A DNA stretch of 64,000 nucleotides from a virus: positions 23,456-87,455 of the IMG/VR virus record IMGVR_UViG_3300006192_000008; one strand, written 5' to 3'. Below the pieces are notes generated by a model, which saw only the letters and a program-made list of their open reading frames with translations, was not told the origin of the DNA and searched no databases. Positions 43,621 through 51,772 of this stretch are shown piece after piece; the stretch's first letter is position 1; each line of letters opens with the position of its first letter. The translations under genes and the position numbers were made by a program.

Positions 43621-44472
43621 TTGACTACAAGTGCAGGTTTGATAGGTAACAGGTTCGGTGAGTTAGTAGTAATTTCTCTTGCTGAACCTGTTCTCATAGG
43701 AAAGAGGAAGGATGTAAGAAAAAGGGTAAATGTAATATGCTCTTGCGGGAAAGAATATATAGTATCCGAGAGGTCGTTGCACGAAACATCTAGTTGTGGT
43801 TGCGTAAAACCATCTCTGCGAGACAAAAGAAACTTAACAGGTAGTAGCTTTGGGAGGTGGACTGTAATTTCTGAGTCGGAGGATAAGGCAAGCAATGGCT
43901 CTTACAAATTCAATGCAATTTGTACATGTGGAACTATATCTGTAGTAGAAAGAGGGAACCTGCTAAAAGGAAATTCAAATTCCTGCGGTTGTTTACAAAA
44001 GGAGGAGCTTGCAGAGAAGAATAGAACTCATGGAGAGAGTAAAACTCCCGCTTATGTTTCGTGGTCTGGTATGTTATACAGATGTGACAACAATTCTAGG
44101 AACTATGAAGATGTCAATGTTTGCGATAGATGGCACCCTGAACGGGGTGGCTCCTTTGAGAACTTCCTAGAGGATATGGGGCAACCTCCAGAAGAGATTG
44201 GATACTCTATAAACAGAATCAGAGGAGCGAAGGAATACAACAAGGAAAATTGTGAATGGGCAGATAAAAGTTTGCAGGGGTATGACCAACGACTGAGTGT
44301 AAGGAATACAACAGGACGTTGTGGGGTGCATATTTCGAGAGAAGGTAAATACAGAGCTAAGATTACAAAGAACTGTGAACACATTATACTTGGTGATTTT
44401 GAAACGTTTGAAGAGGCTGTAAAAGCCAGAGAAGAAGCAGAACTTAAATATTATGGTTTTATTAAGGAGTGA
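43621..44472 (+). CDS. Free-standing HNH homing endonuclease with AP2-like domain
   Basis: 283 aa, TTG start. N-terminal Cys-rich repeats (VICSCGKEY, CTCGTISVVERG, NSCGCLQ) precede an HNH core (WSGMLYRCDNNS...YEDVNVCDRW, INRIRG...NCEWAD), followed by an AP2-like tail (GRCGVHISREGKYRAKI). Sits between phoH and the ClpP-like gene; not in an intron as both neighbours are complete. Confidence 0.8.
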   Translation: MTTSAGLIGNRFGELVVISLAEPVLIGKRKDVRKRVNVICSCGKEYIVSERSLHETSSCGCVKPSLRDKRNLTGSSFGRWTVISESEDKASNGSYKFNAICTCGTISVVERGNLLKGNSNSCGCLQKEELAEKNRTHGESKTPAYVSWSGMLYRCDNNSRNYEDVNVCDRWHPERGGSFENFLEDMGQPPEEIGYSINRIRGAKEYNKENCEWADKSLQGYDQRLSVRNTTGRCGVHISREGKYRAKITKNCEHIILGDFETFEEAVKAREEAELKYYGFIKE

Positions 44473-44475
44473 TTT

Positions 44476-45252
44476 ATGAGCGATAACGATTTCAAGCTTC
44501 TACCAATGATGCAGGCAACCAACACATTCACAACTGAAGTTCGTGGTACTCAATTCACCTACTACCTTACAGGCCCAATTGAAGCTCCTGAGAATTATGT
44601 GGATTTGTGCAATATTCTCCGCACTGCTGGCCCCCAAGATGAAGTAATCATCCGAATAAATTCGAGAGGGGGTTTTGTGTCATCTGAGAGAATGATTGTA
44701 AACGCGATTATGGAATCTCAGGCAAATGTCAAGGGGTTTATCGAGTATGACTGTATGTCGGCTGCTACAGGTATATTCTTGGCGTGCTCTGCACATGGAT
44801 GGGGTGAGCATATTCAATTTATGGCACATTGCGCGTGGTGGGGATCAGTAGGCAAGAATCCAGACGTGAAGTCACAGACAGAGTTTGGAATTAAGCAGAT
44901 GGAAGAGGAGATTGAGACTACTTATCAGGGTCTGTTGTCACCAGAGGAAATCGCTCAGTGTAATGACGGGAAAGAGTTCTGGTTTGGTGCAAAAGAGCTT
45001 GAAGAGCGTATGATGCGTTTCTACGACTACCATGCTGAACAAGGTTGTGATGATCCCGAATGCGAGAATTGCAACCAAGAATCTATGCCTTCTATTGACA
45101 ACATCATCACCGAAGCTGTAGCATCTGGTGTAGAACAAGGGTTGGCTGCTTTACTGAAGAAATATGATTTGGTGGAGAAGCCTAAGCCAGAGAAGAAGGC
45201 TCCACGAGCTAAGAAAGTAATTTCTAACAAAGAGGACATTTTCGTAGGATAA
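44476..45252 (+). CDS. ClpP-like serine protease
   Basis: 258 aa. IRINSRGGFVSSERMIVNAI and FIEYDCMSAATGIFLAC (catalytic Ser in the MSAA turn) followed by QFMAHCAWW (catalytic His) reproduce the ClpP order; the third acid is probably the Glu/Asp near residue 175. It has a C-terminal extension with a cysteine cluster (CDDPECENC) and a basic tail. Possible roles: prohead or host protein processing. No ClpX gene is seen here. Confidence 0.85.
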   Translation: MSDNDFKLLPMMQATNTFTTEVRGTQFTYYLTGPIEAPENYVDLCNILRTAGPQDEVIIRINSRGGFVSSERMIVNAIMESQANVKGFIEYDCMSAATGIFLACSAHGWGEHIQFMAHCAWWGSVGKNPDVKSQTEFGIKQMEEEIETTYQGLLSPEEIAQCNDGKEFWFGAKELEERMMRFYDYHAEQGCDDPECENCNQESMPSIDNIITEAVASGVEQGLAALLKKYDLVEKPKPEKKAPRAKKVISNKEDIFVG

Positions 45253-45255
45253 CAG

Positions 45256-45294
45256 TTGACAACAATATGTGGAGTGCTTTATCATGGCTCCACA
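45256..45294 (+). promoter_or_regulatory. Promoter overlapped by a hairpin
   Basis: TTGACA (45256-45261), 18-nt spacer, TATCAT (45280-45285). A perfect 7-bp stem TGTGGAG (45268-45274)/CTCCACA (45288-45294) spans the spacer and -10 box. No T run follows, so promoter with possible operator rather than terminator. Confidence 0.6.
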
Positions 45295-45312
45295 TTCAAC
45301 GAAGGAGGATTT

Positions 45313-45582
45313 ATGAAAAAGAAATCATGGACACTCAAAAGGTTCCTATCAGATGAAGCAACAGAATCCGGTAGCATTGTTTGCACACTCCGACAACCAA
45401 AAGATGATGACGGTTGGGTTTGTGCAAGTGTAATGGTGAGAGATTGTTATAAAGAACCTGTTGAGTTAGAATTTGGTTGGTACGCGGGCAAGAAGAAGCA
45501 GAAAGCCAAACGTATTAAGAAAATTAATTTGATGATTGAAAGCCTTGAGAAATTCAAGGAAGCTTTGGAGGAAGCCAAATGA
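45313..45582 (+). CDS. Hypothetical protein, 89 aa
   Basis: ATG at 45313 with AAGGAGG upstream; the TTG at 45256 is the -35 box of the promoter, not a start. Basic (KKKSWTLKRF...KKKQKAKRIKKIN), with a helical C-terminus. Function unknown. Confidence 0.7.
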   Translation: MKKKSWTLKRFLSDEATESGSIVCTLRQPKDDDGWVCASVMVRDCYKEPVELEFGWYAGKKKQKAKRIKKINLMIESLEKFKEALEEAK

Positions 45583-45878
45583 ACAAATATTCAAAGCAAC
45601 GTAAGATCATCAGCGCAAGTAAATACATGCGTATCTACAATGACAACCTAGACAAAGTTGGCACAGCTCTTGTGTTCAAGACATATAATCAGGGTTGGAT
45701 TAATAGTCTCTCTGCTGTTAAAGTAGGTAACTTCGTATATTGTACTCTGCCTTGTAAGCACCAGAATGGTAGCAGGCTTGAAACCTTCTGCATTAAATAT
45801 AACGTAGAAGATAGTCCTCTGGACAATATTGTCTTCGTGAGTTACCCTAAGCCCGTACAACCAAAGGTGGAATTTTAA
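45579..45878 (+). CDS. Hypothetical protein, 99 aa
   Basis: ATGA overlap, GGAGG upstream. Basic N-terminus, two Cys in CTLPCKHQNG. Unknown function. Confidence 0.6.
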   Translation: MNKYSKQRKIISASKYMRIYNDNLDKVGTALVFKTYNQGWINSLSAVKVGNFVYCTLPCKHQNGSRLETFCIKYNVEDSPLDNIVFVSYPKPVQPKVEF

Positions 45879-45880
45879 TA

Positions 45881-46003
45881 ATGATCGAACTAGAATATGA
45901 CGAATTCCTTGATCTAATGTCCCACCAGCAAAGTTGGATTGCCTGTGAATTAGGTGAGAGTTTGAGTGAAGCCTTGATGGAGGAGATGAATGAAAGCAAC
46001 TGA
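45881..46003 (+). CDS. Hypothetical acidic peptide, 40 aa
   Basis: ATG at 45881, 2 nt after the previous stop, AAAGGTGG upstream; overlaps the next gene by 14 nt and gives it a GGAGG site. Text MIELEYDEFLDLMSHQQSW is helical and acidic. Confidence 0.5.
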   Translation: MIELEYDEFLDLMSHQQSWIACELGESLSEALMEEMNESN

Positions 46004-46280
46004 AATTAAAGTTACGATTGTAGAAGCTAGTGAAGTTGACAACTACGATGAGGACGAAGGTTTCAGTTTTAGACACCCTGCAAAATTCTACTTCGTCAAC
46101 GGACTAGGTCAATATGTGTATGTTCACACACGAGACATGAAAGTGGTTACTGAGTACATCAAAGAACACTATGATGGGAAGTACAGCGTGAGGACTGCAA
46201 AACAAAGCAATGGTAGTGGGAGTTATACTTGTGTTGGCACAGCTACGCGAGCACGACCTTCAAGTAGGCCGCCAAAATGA
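45990..46280 (+). CDS. Hypothetical protein, 96 aa
   Basis: GGAGG upstream. Alpha/beta N-terminus and a basic Ser/Arg C-terminus (TRARPSSRPPK). Ends in an ATGA overlap with the deaminase gene. Confidence 0.6.
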   Translation: MKATEIKVTIVEASEVDNYDEDEGFSFRHPAKFYFVNGLGQYVYVHTRDMKVVTEYIKEHYDGKYSVRTAKQSNGSGSYTCVGTATRARPSSRPPK

Positions 46281-46684
46281 AGGATAAGTACGCACAAGCT
46301 CTAATGGGTATGGCGGTTAGGTTTGGAGAAACGTCTACAGCAGAAAGGTTAAAAGTGGGAAGTCTTATTTATAAGAATAACTCTATAATCAGCTTGGGTG
46401 TAAACGGCCAGCCTCCGGGCTGGAGTACAGAGGTATGTGAGGACGAAGAAGGTAAGACACTGAGCACAGTACGCCACTCAGAAGCAGCCGCTCTTGAGAA
46501 GCTATACTTGAGCACAGAGACTTCTGAAGGTGCTGAGATGTTCATTTCACACATGCCGTGTTTGAATTGTAGTTTGAAGATTGTTGCAGCTAAGATTAAG
46601 ACAGTGTATTATCGTCACCCATATCGCTGTACGCAAGGGATTGAATATTTGAAGAAAAATGGTGTTGAAGTTTATCAGATTTGA
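46277..46684 (+). CDS. Deoxycytidylate deaminase-like protein
   Basis: 135 aa. H67-x-E69 (RHSEAA) and P94-C-x2-C (MPCLNC) are the zinc site and proton donor of the cytidine/dCMP deaminase fold; NGQPPGW near 44 is the substrate loop. dCMP deaminase makes dUMP, the substrate of ThyX at the left edge of this window. Exact substrate is inferred. Confidence 0.85.
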   Translation: MKDKYAQALMGMAVRFGETSTAERLKVGSLIYKNNSIISLGVNGQPPGWSTEVCEDEEGKTLSTVRHSEAAALEKLYLSTETSEGAEMFISHMPCLNCSLKIVAAKIKTVYYRHPYRCTQGIEYLKKNGVEVYQI

Positions 46685-46737
46685 TATACACTCACTATTA
46701 GTGACTTTGTTTAAGAAAAGATAAACCGGGAGGATTT

Positions 46738-47622
46738 ATGAGTAAATTTCGACCTTTACTTGCTGTAGCATGTGAGGATGTAACAAAACTGAATTACCCA
46801 ATGCTTCTGTCAGAGAAATTGGATGGCATTCGGATGTCTGTGCATAACGGTGTATGTATGTCACGTAGCATGAAGCCAATTCCCTCTGCTGCTGTTCAAG
46901 CCAAGTTCGGCCGTCCAGAATACGAAGGCTATGATGGTGAAATTATCTACGGAGATAAGAATGCCAAGGACGTGTTCAATAAGAGTACACGAGCTTGTAT
47001 GAGTCATGAGTTTCCAGAGGAACTAGATATTACTAAGCTGCATTTCTATGTGTTTGACGTAATTGGTAATGAACCTTACGCTGTTCGCTATGGTCTTATG
47101 AACCCTGATACAAAGAATAATGTACACCGACTTTGGACTACTTATGTAAACTCTCCAGAAGAAGTGCAGAAGTTTGAAGCTGAGTTCCTTGAAGCTGGTG
47201 CCGAAGGATTGATGTTACGTGACCCTACAGGCCGGTACAAGCAAGGACGTTCTACGCTCAAAGAAGGTATTCTTCTCAAAGTCAAACAGTTTGTTGATGA
47301 GGAAGCAACTATCATTGACTTCGAAGAGAAGATGCACAACGCTAATGAAGCTACTGTCGGTGAACTGGGGCAAACTAAACGTAGTAGCCACCAAGAGAAT
47401 ATGATTCCTTGTAATACTCTTGGAGCATTAGTTGTACACTCTGAGAAATGGGGAACATTCAAGATTGGTACTGGCTTTAATGATGAACAACGTCAAGAGA
47501 TTTGGGATAACAAGGATAATTATGATGGTCAACTTGTAAAGTTTAAATACTTCGCTGTTGGGATTGTAGACAAGCCACGTTTCCCTGTGTACATCGGCAT
47601 TCGACATGAGGATGATATGTAA
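46738..47622 (+). CDS. ATP-dependent DNA ligase
   Basis: 294 aa, compact form. Motif I EKLDGIR with the adenylated Lys at residue 27; EGLMLRDP (motif IV) near 161; LLKVKQF (motif V) near 181; then an OB-fold domain. AGGAGG before ATG. Seals nicks in phage replication or repair. Length is like other small phage ligases without extra DNA-binding domains. Confidence 0.9.
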   Translation: MSKFRPLLAVACEDVTKLNYPMLLSEKLDGIRMSVHNGVCMSRSMKPIPSAAVQAKFGRPEYEGYDGEIIYGDKNAKDVFNKSTRACMSHEFPEELDITKLHFYVFDVIGNEPYAVRYGLMNPDTKNNVHRLWTTYVNSPEEVQKFEAEFLEAGAEGLMLRDPTGRYKQGRSTLKEGILLKVKQFVDEEATIIDFEEKMHNANEATVGELGQTKRSSHQENMIPCNTLGALVVHSEKWGTFKIGTGFNDEQRQEIWDNKDNYDGQLVKFKYFAVGIVDKPRFPVYIGIRHEDDM

Positions 47623-48011
47623 TGGAAGAAGAATTTGAAATCGTGGACACATCGAAAGTCCAACTAGCCAGCCTAAAGAACTATATGTCAACCCTTGGTT
47701 ATCAATACTACGCAATTGATAAAGTATTCATCTCAGACTTGTGGATCAATCGTAGTCGTGTGAATATTGGATTTGGTACTGCCGTACTTACCCATAACGG
47801 CATGTTCACTGAGACTCATGGTCGTGGTTTTGAGCCAGATACAGTGTTTGGGGATATTCCCTATGCTGTATGGCAAGAGGCTCAAGCTGACAAGATCGTC
47901 CACACAGCCTACCTTCAGAAATCCTACAAGCGAGGTATTCTCTGCACAAAGCATCTTGTGAAATTTGTACGTCCAGAGGAATCGGAGTTGTTGTTGAAGA
48001 AAAAGAAATGA
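47622..48011 (+). CDS. Hypothetical protein, 129 aa
   Basis: Start overlaps the ligase stop by one base (TAATG). Alpha/beta soluble protein ending in a Lys-rich tail (LLLKKKK). Followed by a terminator. No family recognised. Confidence 0.65.
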   Translation: MEEEFEIVDTSKVQLASLKNYMSTLGYQYYAIDKVFISDLWINRSRVNIGFGTAVLTHNGMFTETHGRGFEPDTVFGDIPYAVWQEAQADKIVHTAYLQKSYKRGILCTKHLVKFVRPEESELLLKKKK

Positions 48012-48021
48012 AAATATTTTG

Positions 48022-48050
48022 CCCCGGAGCTTGCACAGTCTGGGGTTTTC
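48022..48050 (+). terminator. Internal terminator in the operon
   Basis: CCCC(G)GA pairs with TC(T)GGGG, followed by TTTTCTTG. Probably partial termination after the ligase cluster. Confidence 0.7.
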
Positions 48051-48087
48051 TTGTATCTTAGGTTCATCAAAACAAACAGGAGGATTT

Positions 48088-48456
48088 ATGAAAGACAAGA
48101 AGCTACGTTCAATGATTCTAGATTGCGTTCTGTACTACAAGAAACTTCATGGTTGCTGGTATGAGCGTCCATATACTTGTGAAACTATTCTACGAACTGA
48201 TATAGGTTGTGAGAGCCTTAATGTGCAGTCTTGTCTAGACCTGTGTAAGAAATTGAAGAAAAATCCTAAGCAAGTCTATATCTATCCTCACATCTGTGAG
48301 GATCATGATGGATATCCTGAGCACCACATAGAACTTTACACTAATCGTAAATCCAGTGATGTTGAGTGGTTTGAAGAGATTTCTCAAGCTATCAGTCCTC
48401 AATGGGAGAAACAACGCTACGACCAGTACTTGCAACTGAAGGCAGAATTTGAATGA
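48088..48456 (+). CDS. Hypothetical protein, 122 aa
   Basis: ATG at 48088 behind AGGAGG; the longer frame would begin inside the terminator. Several Cys (CWYERPYTC, CESLNVQSCLDLCK). Unknown function. Confidence 0.65.
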   Translation: MKDKKLRSMILDCVLYYKKLHGCWYERPYTCETILRTDIGCESLNVQSCLDLCKKLKKNPKQVYIYPHICEDHDGYPEHHIELYTNRKSSDVEWFEEISQAISPQWEKQRYDQYLQLKAEFE

Positions 48457-48677
48457 GTACACTAGAGTACTTTTATAGCTGTATAGCTCTGGCAGGTATT
48501 GCTTTTATCTTCACTCTGTGGCAACCTACACAATATCCACCACTACTAGCAGCTCCCTACACAGACATGCTTTGTCCAGATATAGCTATTAAACATAGTG
48601 TAGGGAGTGACTTAAAGACGAGTGTGCAGATGGTTGATAAATGTGCAAGCTACGTCAATGTTTTTAAATTTAATTAG
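48453..48677 (+). CDS. Membrane protein, 74 aa
   Basis: ATGA overlap. One N-terminal transmembrane helix (residues ~8-23), remainder probably periplasmic with two Cys. Unknown function. Confidence 0.55.
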   Translation: MSTLEYFYSCIALAGIAFIFTLWQPTQYPPLLAAPYTDMLCPDIAIKHSVGSDLKTSVQMVDKCASYVNVFKFN

Positions 48678-48686
48678 GAGGAAGAC

Positions 48687-49214
48687 ATGCAACTATCTGA
48701 GAAAGCTTACTTGTTTGCACTTGTTGCTCACGCTGCTGTTGGTCAGAAGAGAAAGTACACAGGAGAAGATTATATTCACCACCCTTGTGAAGTCGCTAGT
48801 ATCATCCGTATGTTGAATTTCAGTGATGAAATGATTGCAGCTGCATATCTACATGATGTTGTTGAAGATACACAAATACCACTATCGCTTATTGAATCAG
48901 AGTTTGGTAAATGTATCGCCACTCTCGTAGAAGGTCTTACTGACGTATCTAAACCAGAGGACGGCAATCGTGCTATCCGTAAAGAGATTGATCGTCAGCA
49001 CACAGCAAAACAATCTGCCGCTTGTAAGACAATCAAACTTGCAGATTTGATCAGTAACAGCAAAAGCATCTTGCAACATGATAGAGATTTTGCTAAAGTA
49101 TATTTGAAAGAGAAGAAGCTTCTGCTTGAGGTGCTCAAAGAAGGCGATGAAGTGCTCTGGGAAGAAGCTAGTAGAATTGTAGAACAAGGGTTAAAGGAGA
49201 TTGATAATGACTGA
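48687..49214 (+). CDS. HD-domain hydrolase (RelA/SpoT-HD/MESH1-like)
   Basis: 175 aa. HAAVGQKRKYTGEDYIHHPCEVA near residue 13, YLHDVVEDT near 55 and a late KLADLISN give the full H...HD...ED...N order of (p)ppGpp hydrolases (H-x-R-K.GxPYI.HP, HDvvEDT). No synthetase domain. A role in degrading host (p)ppGpp or another nucleotide is inference. AGGAGG upstream. Confidence 0.85.
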   Translation: MQLSEKAYLFALVAHAAVGQKRKYTGEDYIHHPCEVASIIRMLNFSDEMIAAAYLHDVVEDTQIPLSLIESEFGKCIATLVEGLTDVSKPEDGNRAIRKEIDRQHTAKQSAACKTIKLADLISNSKSILQHDRDFAKVYLKEKKLLLEVLKEGDEVLWEEASRIVEQGLKEIDND

Positions 49215-49419
49215 AGCAATTGAACAAGAAACCAAAACACTAGAGCCAACCTTGGATGATATTTTCTCTGAGCAGAACAAAAGAAAGCTGTTCAAGAATA
49301 AATCAGCTATGCTAGACTACCTCTCAATGGTGAGTGTTGCAGCAGGGCAGTTTCGCCAAGGATACGGTAAAGATGGTCAGCTTGTTTGGGAATTAGTTTA
49401 TATTTCGGAGGATAATTAG
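49207..49419 (+). CDS. Hypothetical protein, 70 aa
   Basis: ATG 49207 has AAAGGAG upstream and overlaps the HD gene by 8 nt; the TTG at 49201 is less likely. Acidic N-terminus. Unknown. Confidence 0.6.
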   Translation: MTEAIEQETKTLEPTLDDIFSEQNKRKLFKNKSAMLDYLSMVSVAAGQFRQGYGKDGQLVWELVYISEDN

Positions 49420-49764
49420 ATGAGCAAAGACGGATATAACATAAACGAACCGCCTACAGGGAACATTTTACCTAAAGTTCCACCAAAGGCTCCTCCGACT
49501 ACAGAATACGTTGGAGGACGTGTGTGTAAAGGAGATGTTAGGCTTGGTAGTGGGTGCGGAGCTTGTTCACGCTGTTTTGAACAGATGAAGGAGTTGGCAC
49601 TTCTCCCTTCTGAGCGCAGAGAGCTGCATGAGCGCATCAAAGAAGCTAATCAACGCTTCGACCTTGCATACAGTCAAGCTTGCTTTAAGTTTACTAGGAT
49701 TATTAACGAAAGTAATTTGACTGTAGAACAGAAGCAGGATATTTTATGGCAACTTTGGAAATAG
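49420..49764 (+). CDS. Hypothetical protein with Cys motif, 114 aa
   Basis: Starts right after the previous stop with GGAGG upstream. Pro-rich N-terminus (EPPTGNILPKVPPKAPPT) then CGACSRC and a helical C-terminus (ERRELHERIKEANQRFDLAY). Could bind metal; function unknown. Confidence 0.6.
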   Translation: MSKDGYNINEPPTGNILPKVPPKAPPTTEYVGGRVCKGDVRLGSGCGACSRCFEQMKELALLPSERRELHERIKEANQRFDLAYSQACFKFTRIINESNLTVEQKQDILWQLWK

Positions 49765-49773
49765 GAGATTGTT

Positions 49774-50079
49774 ATGAAACAGCGTAAGACACGTATACAG
49801 AAGATCACTAAGGCAAATGGTACTGAAGTATTTAGTCCACAAATTAGTGTGCTATTTGGGCTAGATTGGTGCGCATTTACGGACTATCCAGATAACCCAT
49901 TACCAATGTCATTTAAGCGGATACTGATTGATAAACACAATCTTACTTACAAAGGTTTGTGTAAATCACTTGAAGAAGCTAAAAAGGTGATTGATGAGTA
50001 CACAGCCTATGTGAATCACCAGAATGCTTCTCAGATTGAGAATAAAGTGACTAAGACAGAGTATATAGACTACCCATAG
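49774..50079 (+). CDS. Hypothetical protein, 101 aa
   Basis: AGGAG upstream. Basic N-terminus; helical segment LCKSLEEAKKVIDEYTAYV near 60-78. The fold resembles small AP2-like/host-control proteins but no family can be named. Confidence 0.6.
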   Translation: MKQRKTRIQKITKANGTEVFSPQISVLFGLDWCAFTDYPDNPLPMSFKRILIDKHNLTYKGLCKSLEEAKKVIDEYTAYVNHQNASQIENKVTKTEYIDYP

Positions 50080-50093
50080 CGTAGGAGCATCCC

Positions 50094-50351
50094 ATGAAAA
50101 TCTTCTTCCTAGCTGCATTGCTTCTGATTTCTGCTTGCACACATAAGCAGAATGTGGTTTACTCTAGTCATTGGCAACAATCTTGGCAGAATGCTGTGAT
50201 AGATCAGTGTAAGAGTGAAAGTTTGCTCATTACATTCGCTATCATTGACGCAAAGCTATCTGCTGGCTATGATGTTACACAGGAGGATGTTATACAGCTA
50301 CAGAGGATGCTTATGGAAAGTTGTTTAGTTCATTTTAATGTTGTGATTTAG
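50094..50351 (+). CDS. Small lipoprotein, 85 aa
   Basis: MKIFFLAALLLISAC is a signal peptide with lipobox (ISAC), lipid on Cys15. The mature part is about 70 residues with two further cysteines. Might act in superinfection exclusion or envelope modification; only the localisation is supported. Confidence 0.7.
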   Translation: MKIFFLAALLLISACTHKQNVVYSSHWQQSWQNAVIDQCKSESLLITFAIIDAKLSAGYDVTQEDVIQLQRMLMESCLVHFNVVI

Positions 50352-50359
50352 GAGGACGT

Positions 50360-50620
50360 ATGAATTGGAAGTTTTGGAAACGGGATAGTATTGATATAAA
50401 GGATTTAGTTCCTGAAGGTGATTACACCGTAGGTGATATCATTGAAACTATGACAGACGCACAATTGGCAGTTTGCTTCTATGTAGCTGATAGGGATTAC
50501 CGAGAGATACTGGAGGTTGTGATCAAAAGTAGACTTCGGAAGCGTAACAGACAAACTCTTAATAAGCTTACAGAGCTTAGTCAAGAATTAGGACTTTATG
50601 ATGAGGAGAAGACAGAATGA
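50360..50620 (+). CDS. Hypothetical protein, 86 aa
   Basis: AGGAGG upstream, ATGA overlap at the end. All-helical; MTDAQLAVCFYVADRDYREILEVVI text. Unknown. Confidence 0.6.
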   Translation: MNWKFWKRDSIDIKDLVPEGDYTVGDIIETMTDAQLAVCFYVADRDYREILEVVIKSRLRKRNRQTLNKLTELSQELGLYDEEKTE

Positions 50621-50976
50621 AAGGCAACCCAAGAGACATGACTCAATACCGTGAGCAAGCTAAAGTCTCACGTCTAGCTAAACAAGAAGCATCTAAGAAT
50701 CTCAAACAAGACTTCAACTCTGCTGATGTAAACACATGGAAGGAGCTTGCTTCTAAATATGGTGTACGTCTTCCAAGCTATGTACACCCAAATACGGAGA
50801 CTAAATATCTGCGTAGACTGTTCAAGAAAGCAGAGATGGATATTAAAGACTATCTGAACGCCTGTGGTGTCTCTGGTTTGAAGAAATTAGCAGCTCTGAA
50901 CCCTGATTACCCCGCCTACGCTGAGTATGGGCTAGCCCTTGAGTATATTGATGAGCAGAAAGCTATTGTTTGTTAG
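50617..50976 (+). CDS. Hypothetical protein, 119 aa
   Basis: ATGA overlap. Basic N-terminal 60 residues and C-terminal helical part (AEMDIKDYLNACGVSGLKKLAALNP), suggestive of a nucleic-acid-binding protein with SAP-like/HTH text; not assigned. Confidence 0.6.
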   Translation: MKGNPRDMTQYREQAKVSRLAKQEASKNLKQDFNSADVNTWKELASKYGVRLPSYVHPNTETKYLRRLFKKAEMDIKDYLNACGVSGLKKLAALNPDYPAYAEYGLALEYIDEQKAIVC

Positions 50977-50981
50977 TAAAA

Positions 50982-51040
50982 CGTAGGGTAGAATCAACAA
51001 ACACATAATAAGCTAGGCTACCCTACGGCTTAGCTTGTTT
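50982..51040 (+). promoter_or_regulatory. Overlapping alternative hairpins, attenuator-like
   Basis: CGTAGGGTAG (50982-50991) is perfectly complementary to CTACCCTACG (51018-51027). The latter lies inside a second hairpin AAGCTAGGC (51010-51018)/GGCTTAGCTT (51027-51036) followed by GTTTCTATTC. The two folds exclude each other; the second looks like a terminator. Located before the phosphatase gene. Confidence 0.55.
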
Positions 51041-51085
51041 CTATTCAAAACAGTATTAAATTTCTAAGGAAATAGGAGTTATTAG

Positions 51086-51763
51086 ATGGAACACATTAAA
51101 ACACTGGATATGCGACAACACAAAGGACGTGTGTATTTCACCACCGACTTACACGGTCACTATGACCTTCTGCATGAGAAGCTGAAGGAAGTGGTCTTTG
51201 ATAGCTCTGTGGATATTCTAATCATTGGTGGTGATATGTGTGATCGTGGGCCGGACAGTGCTCATGTTCTAGACTATCTAAATGAGCCTTGGATTCATTG
51301 CATCCGTGGTAATCATGAAGAACTTCTGATTGGTGCTGTAGAAGAAAACTTTGAAGGGTGGGCTACTAACTGCCTGCTTGGTAATGGTGGTGTATGGGTG
51401 GGTAGTATTTCAGAAGAACTGATAAAAGCCATCTACGAATCATTTAAATCACTCCCTCTTGCAATTGAGCTGTTGACTCCAACAGAAAAGATTGGTATTA
51501 TCCACGCACAATGTCCGTACAACAATTGGGATGAGTTTAAGAAGATGACTGGAGCAGAGCTAGATTTCAATGGAGCTGCTACAGCACAGTGGGCAAGAAC
51601 TAATTATGACAAGCAAGCTGATATTCAAGTGAAGGGTGTTGATCGTCTTATGGTTGGTCATAGTCCTACGAGAAGTGGTGAGGTTGAAGTGTACGGAAAT
51701 ACTTGGTATTGTGACCTTGGCAGCTTCTTTCGAGATAAGATTAGCTTTGTTCAGTTGATGTAG
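51086..51763 (+). CDS. Serine/threonine protein phosphatase-like metallophosphoesterase (lambda PP type)
   Basis: 225 aa. Metal-site motifs in order: DLHGHY (residues ~18-23), GDMCDRGPDS (~48-57), RGNHEE (~72-77), HAQCPY (~138) and GHSP (~190). Same length as lambda NinI-type phosphatase. May dephosphorylate proteins or nucleotides (PrpA/ApaH relatives). AGGAG upstream. Confidence 0.9.
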   Translation: MEHIKTLDMRQHKGRVYFTTDLHGHYDLLHEKLKEVVFDSSVDILIIGGDMCDRGPDSAHVLDYLNEPWIHCIRGNHEELLIGAVEENFEGWATNCLLGNGGVWVGSISEELIKAIYESFKSLPLAIELLTPTEKIGIIHAQCPYNNWDEFKKMTGAELDFNGAATAQWARTNYDKQADIQVKGVDRLMVGHSPTRSGEVEVYGNTWYCDLGSFFRDKISFVQLM

Positions 51764-51772
51764 GAGGTTTTA

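Noticed and set aside
46684-46704. Sequence ATACACTCACTATTAG resembling a T7 RNA polymerase promoter
   Set aside because: No single-subunit RNA polymerase gene is in this window, the match lacks the TAATACGA start and the initiating GG, and the only similar site (54850) is degenerate. Probably chance.
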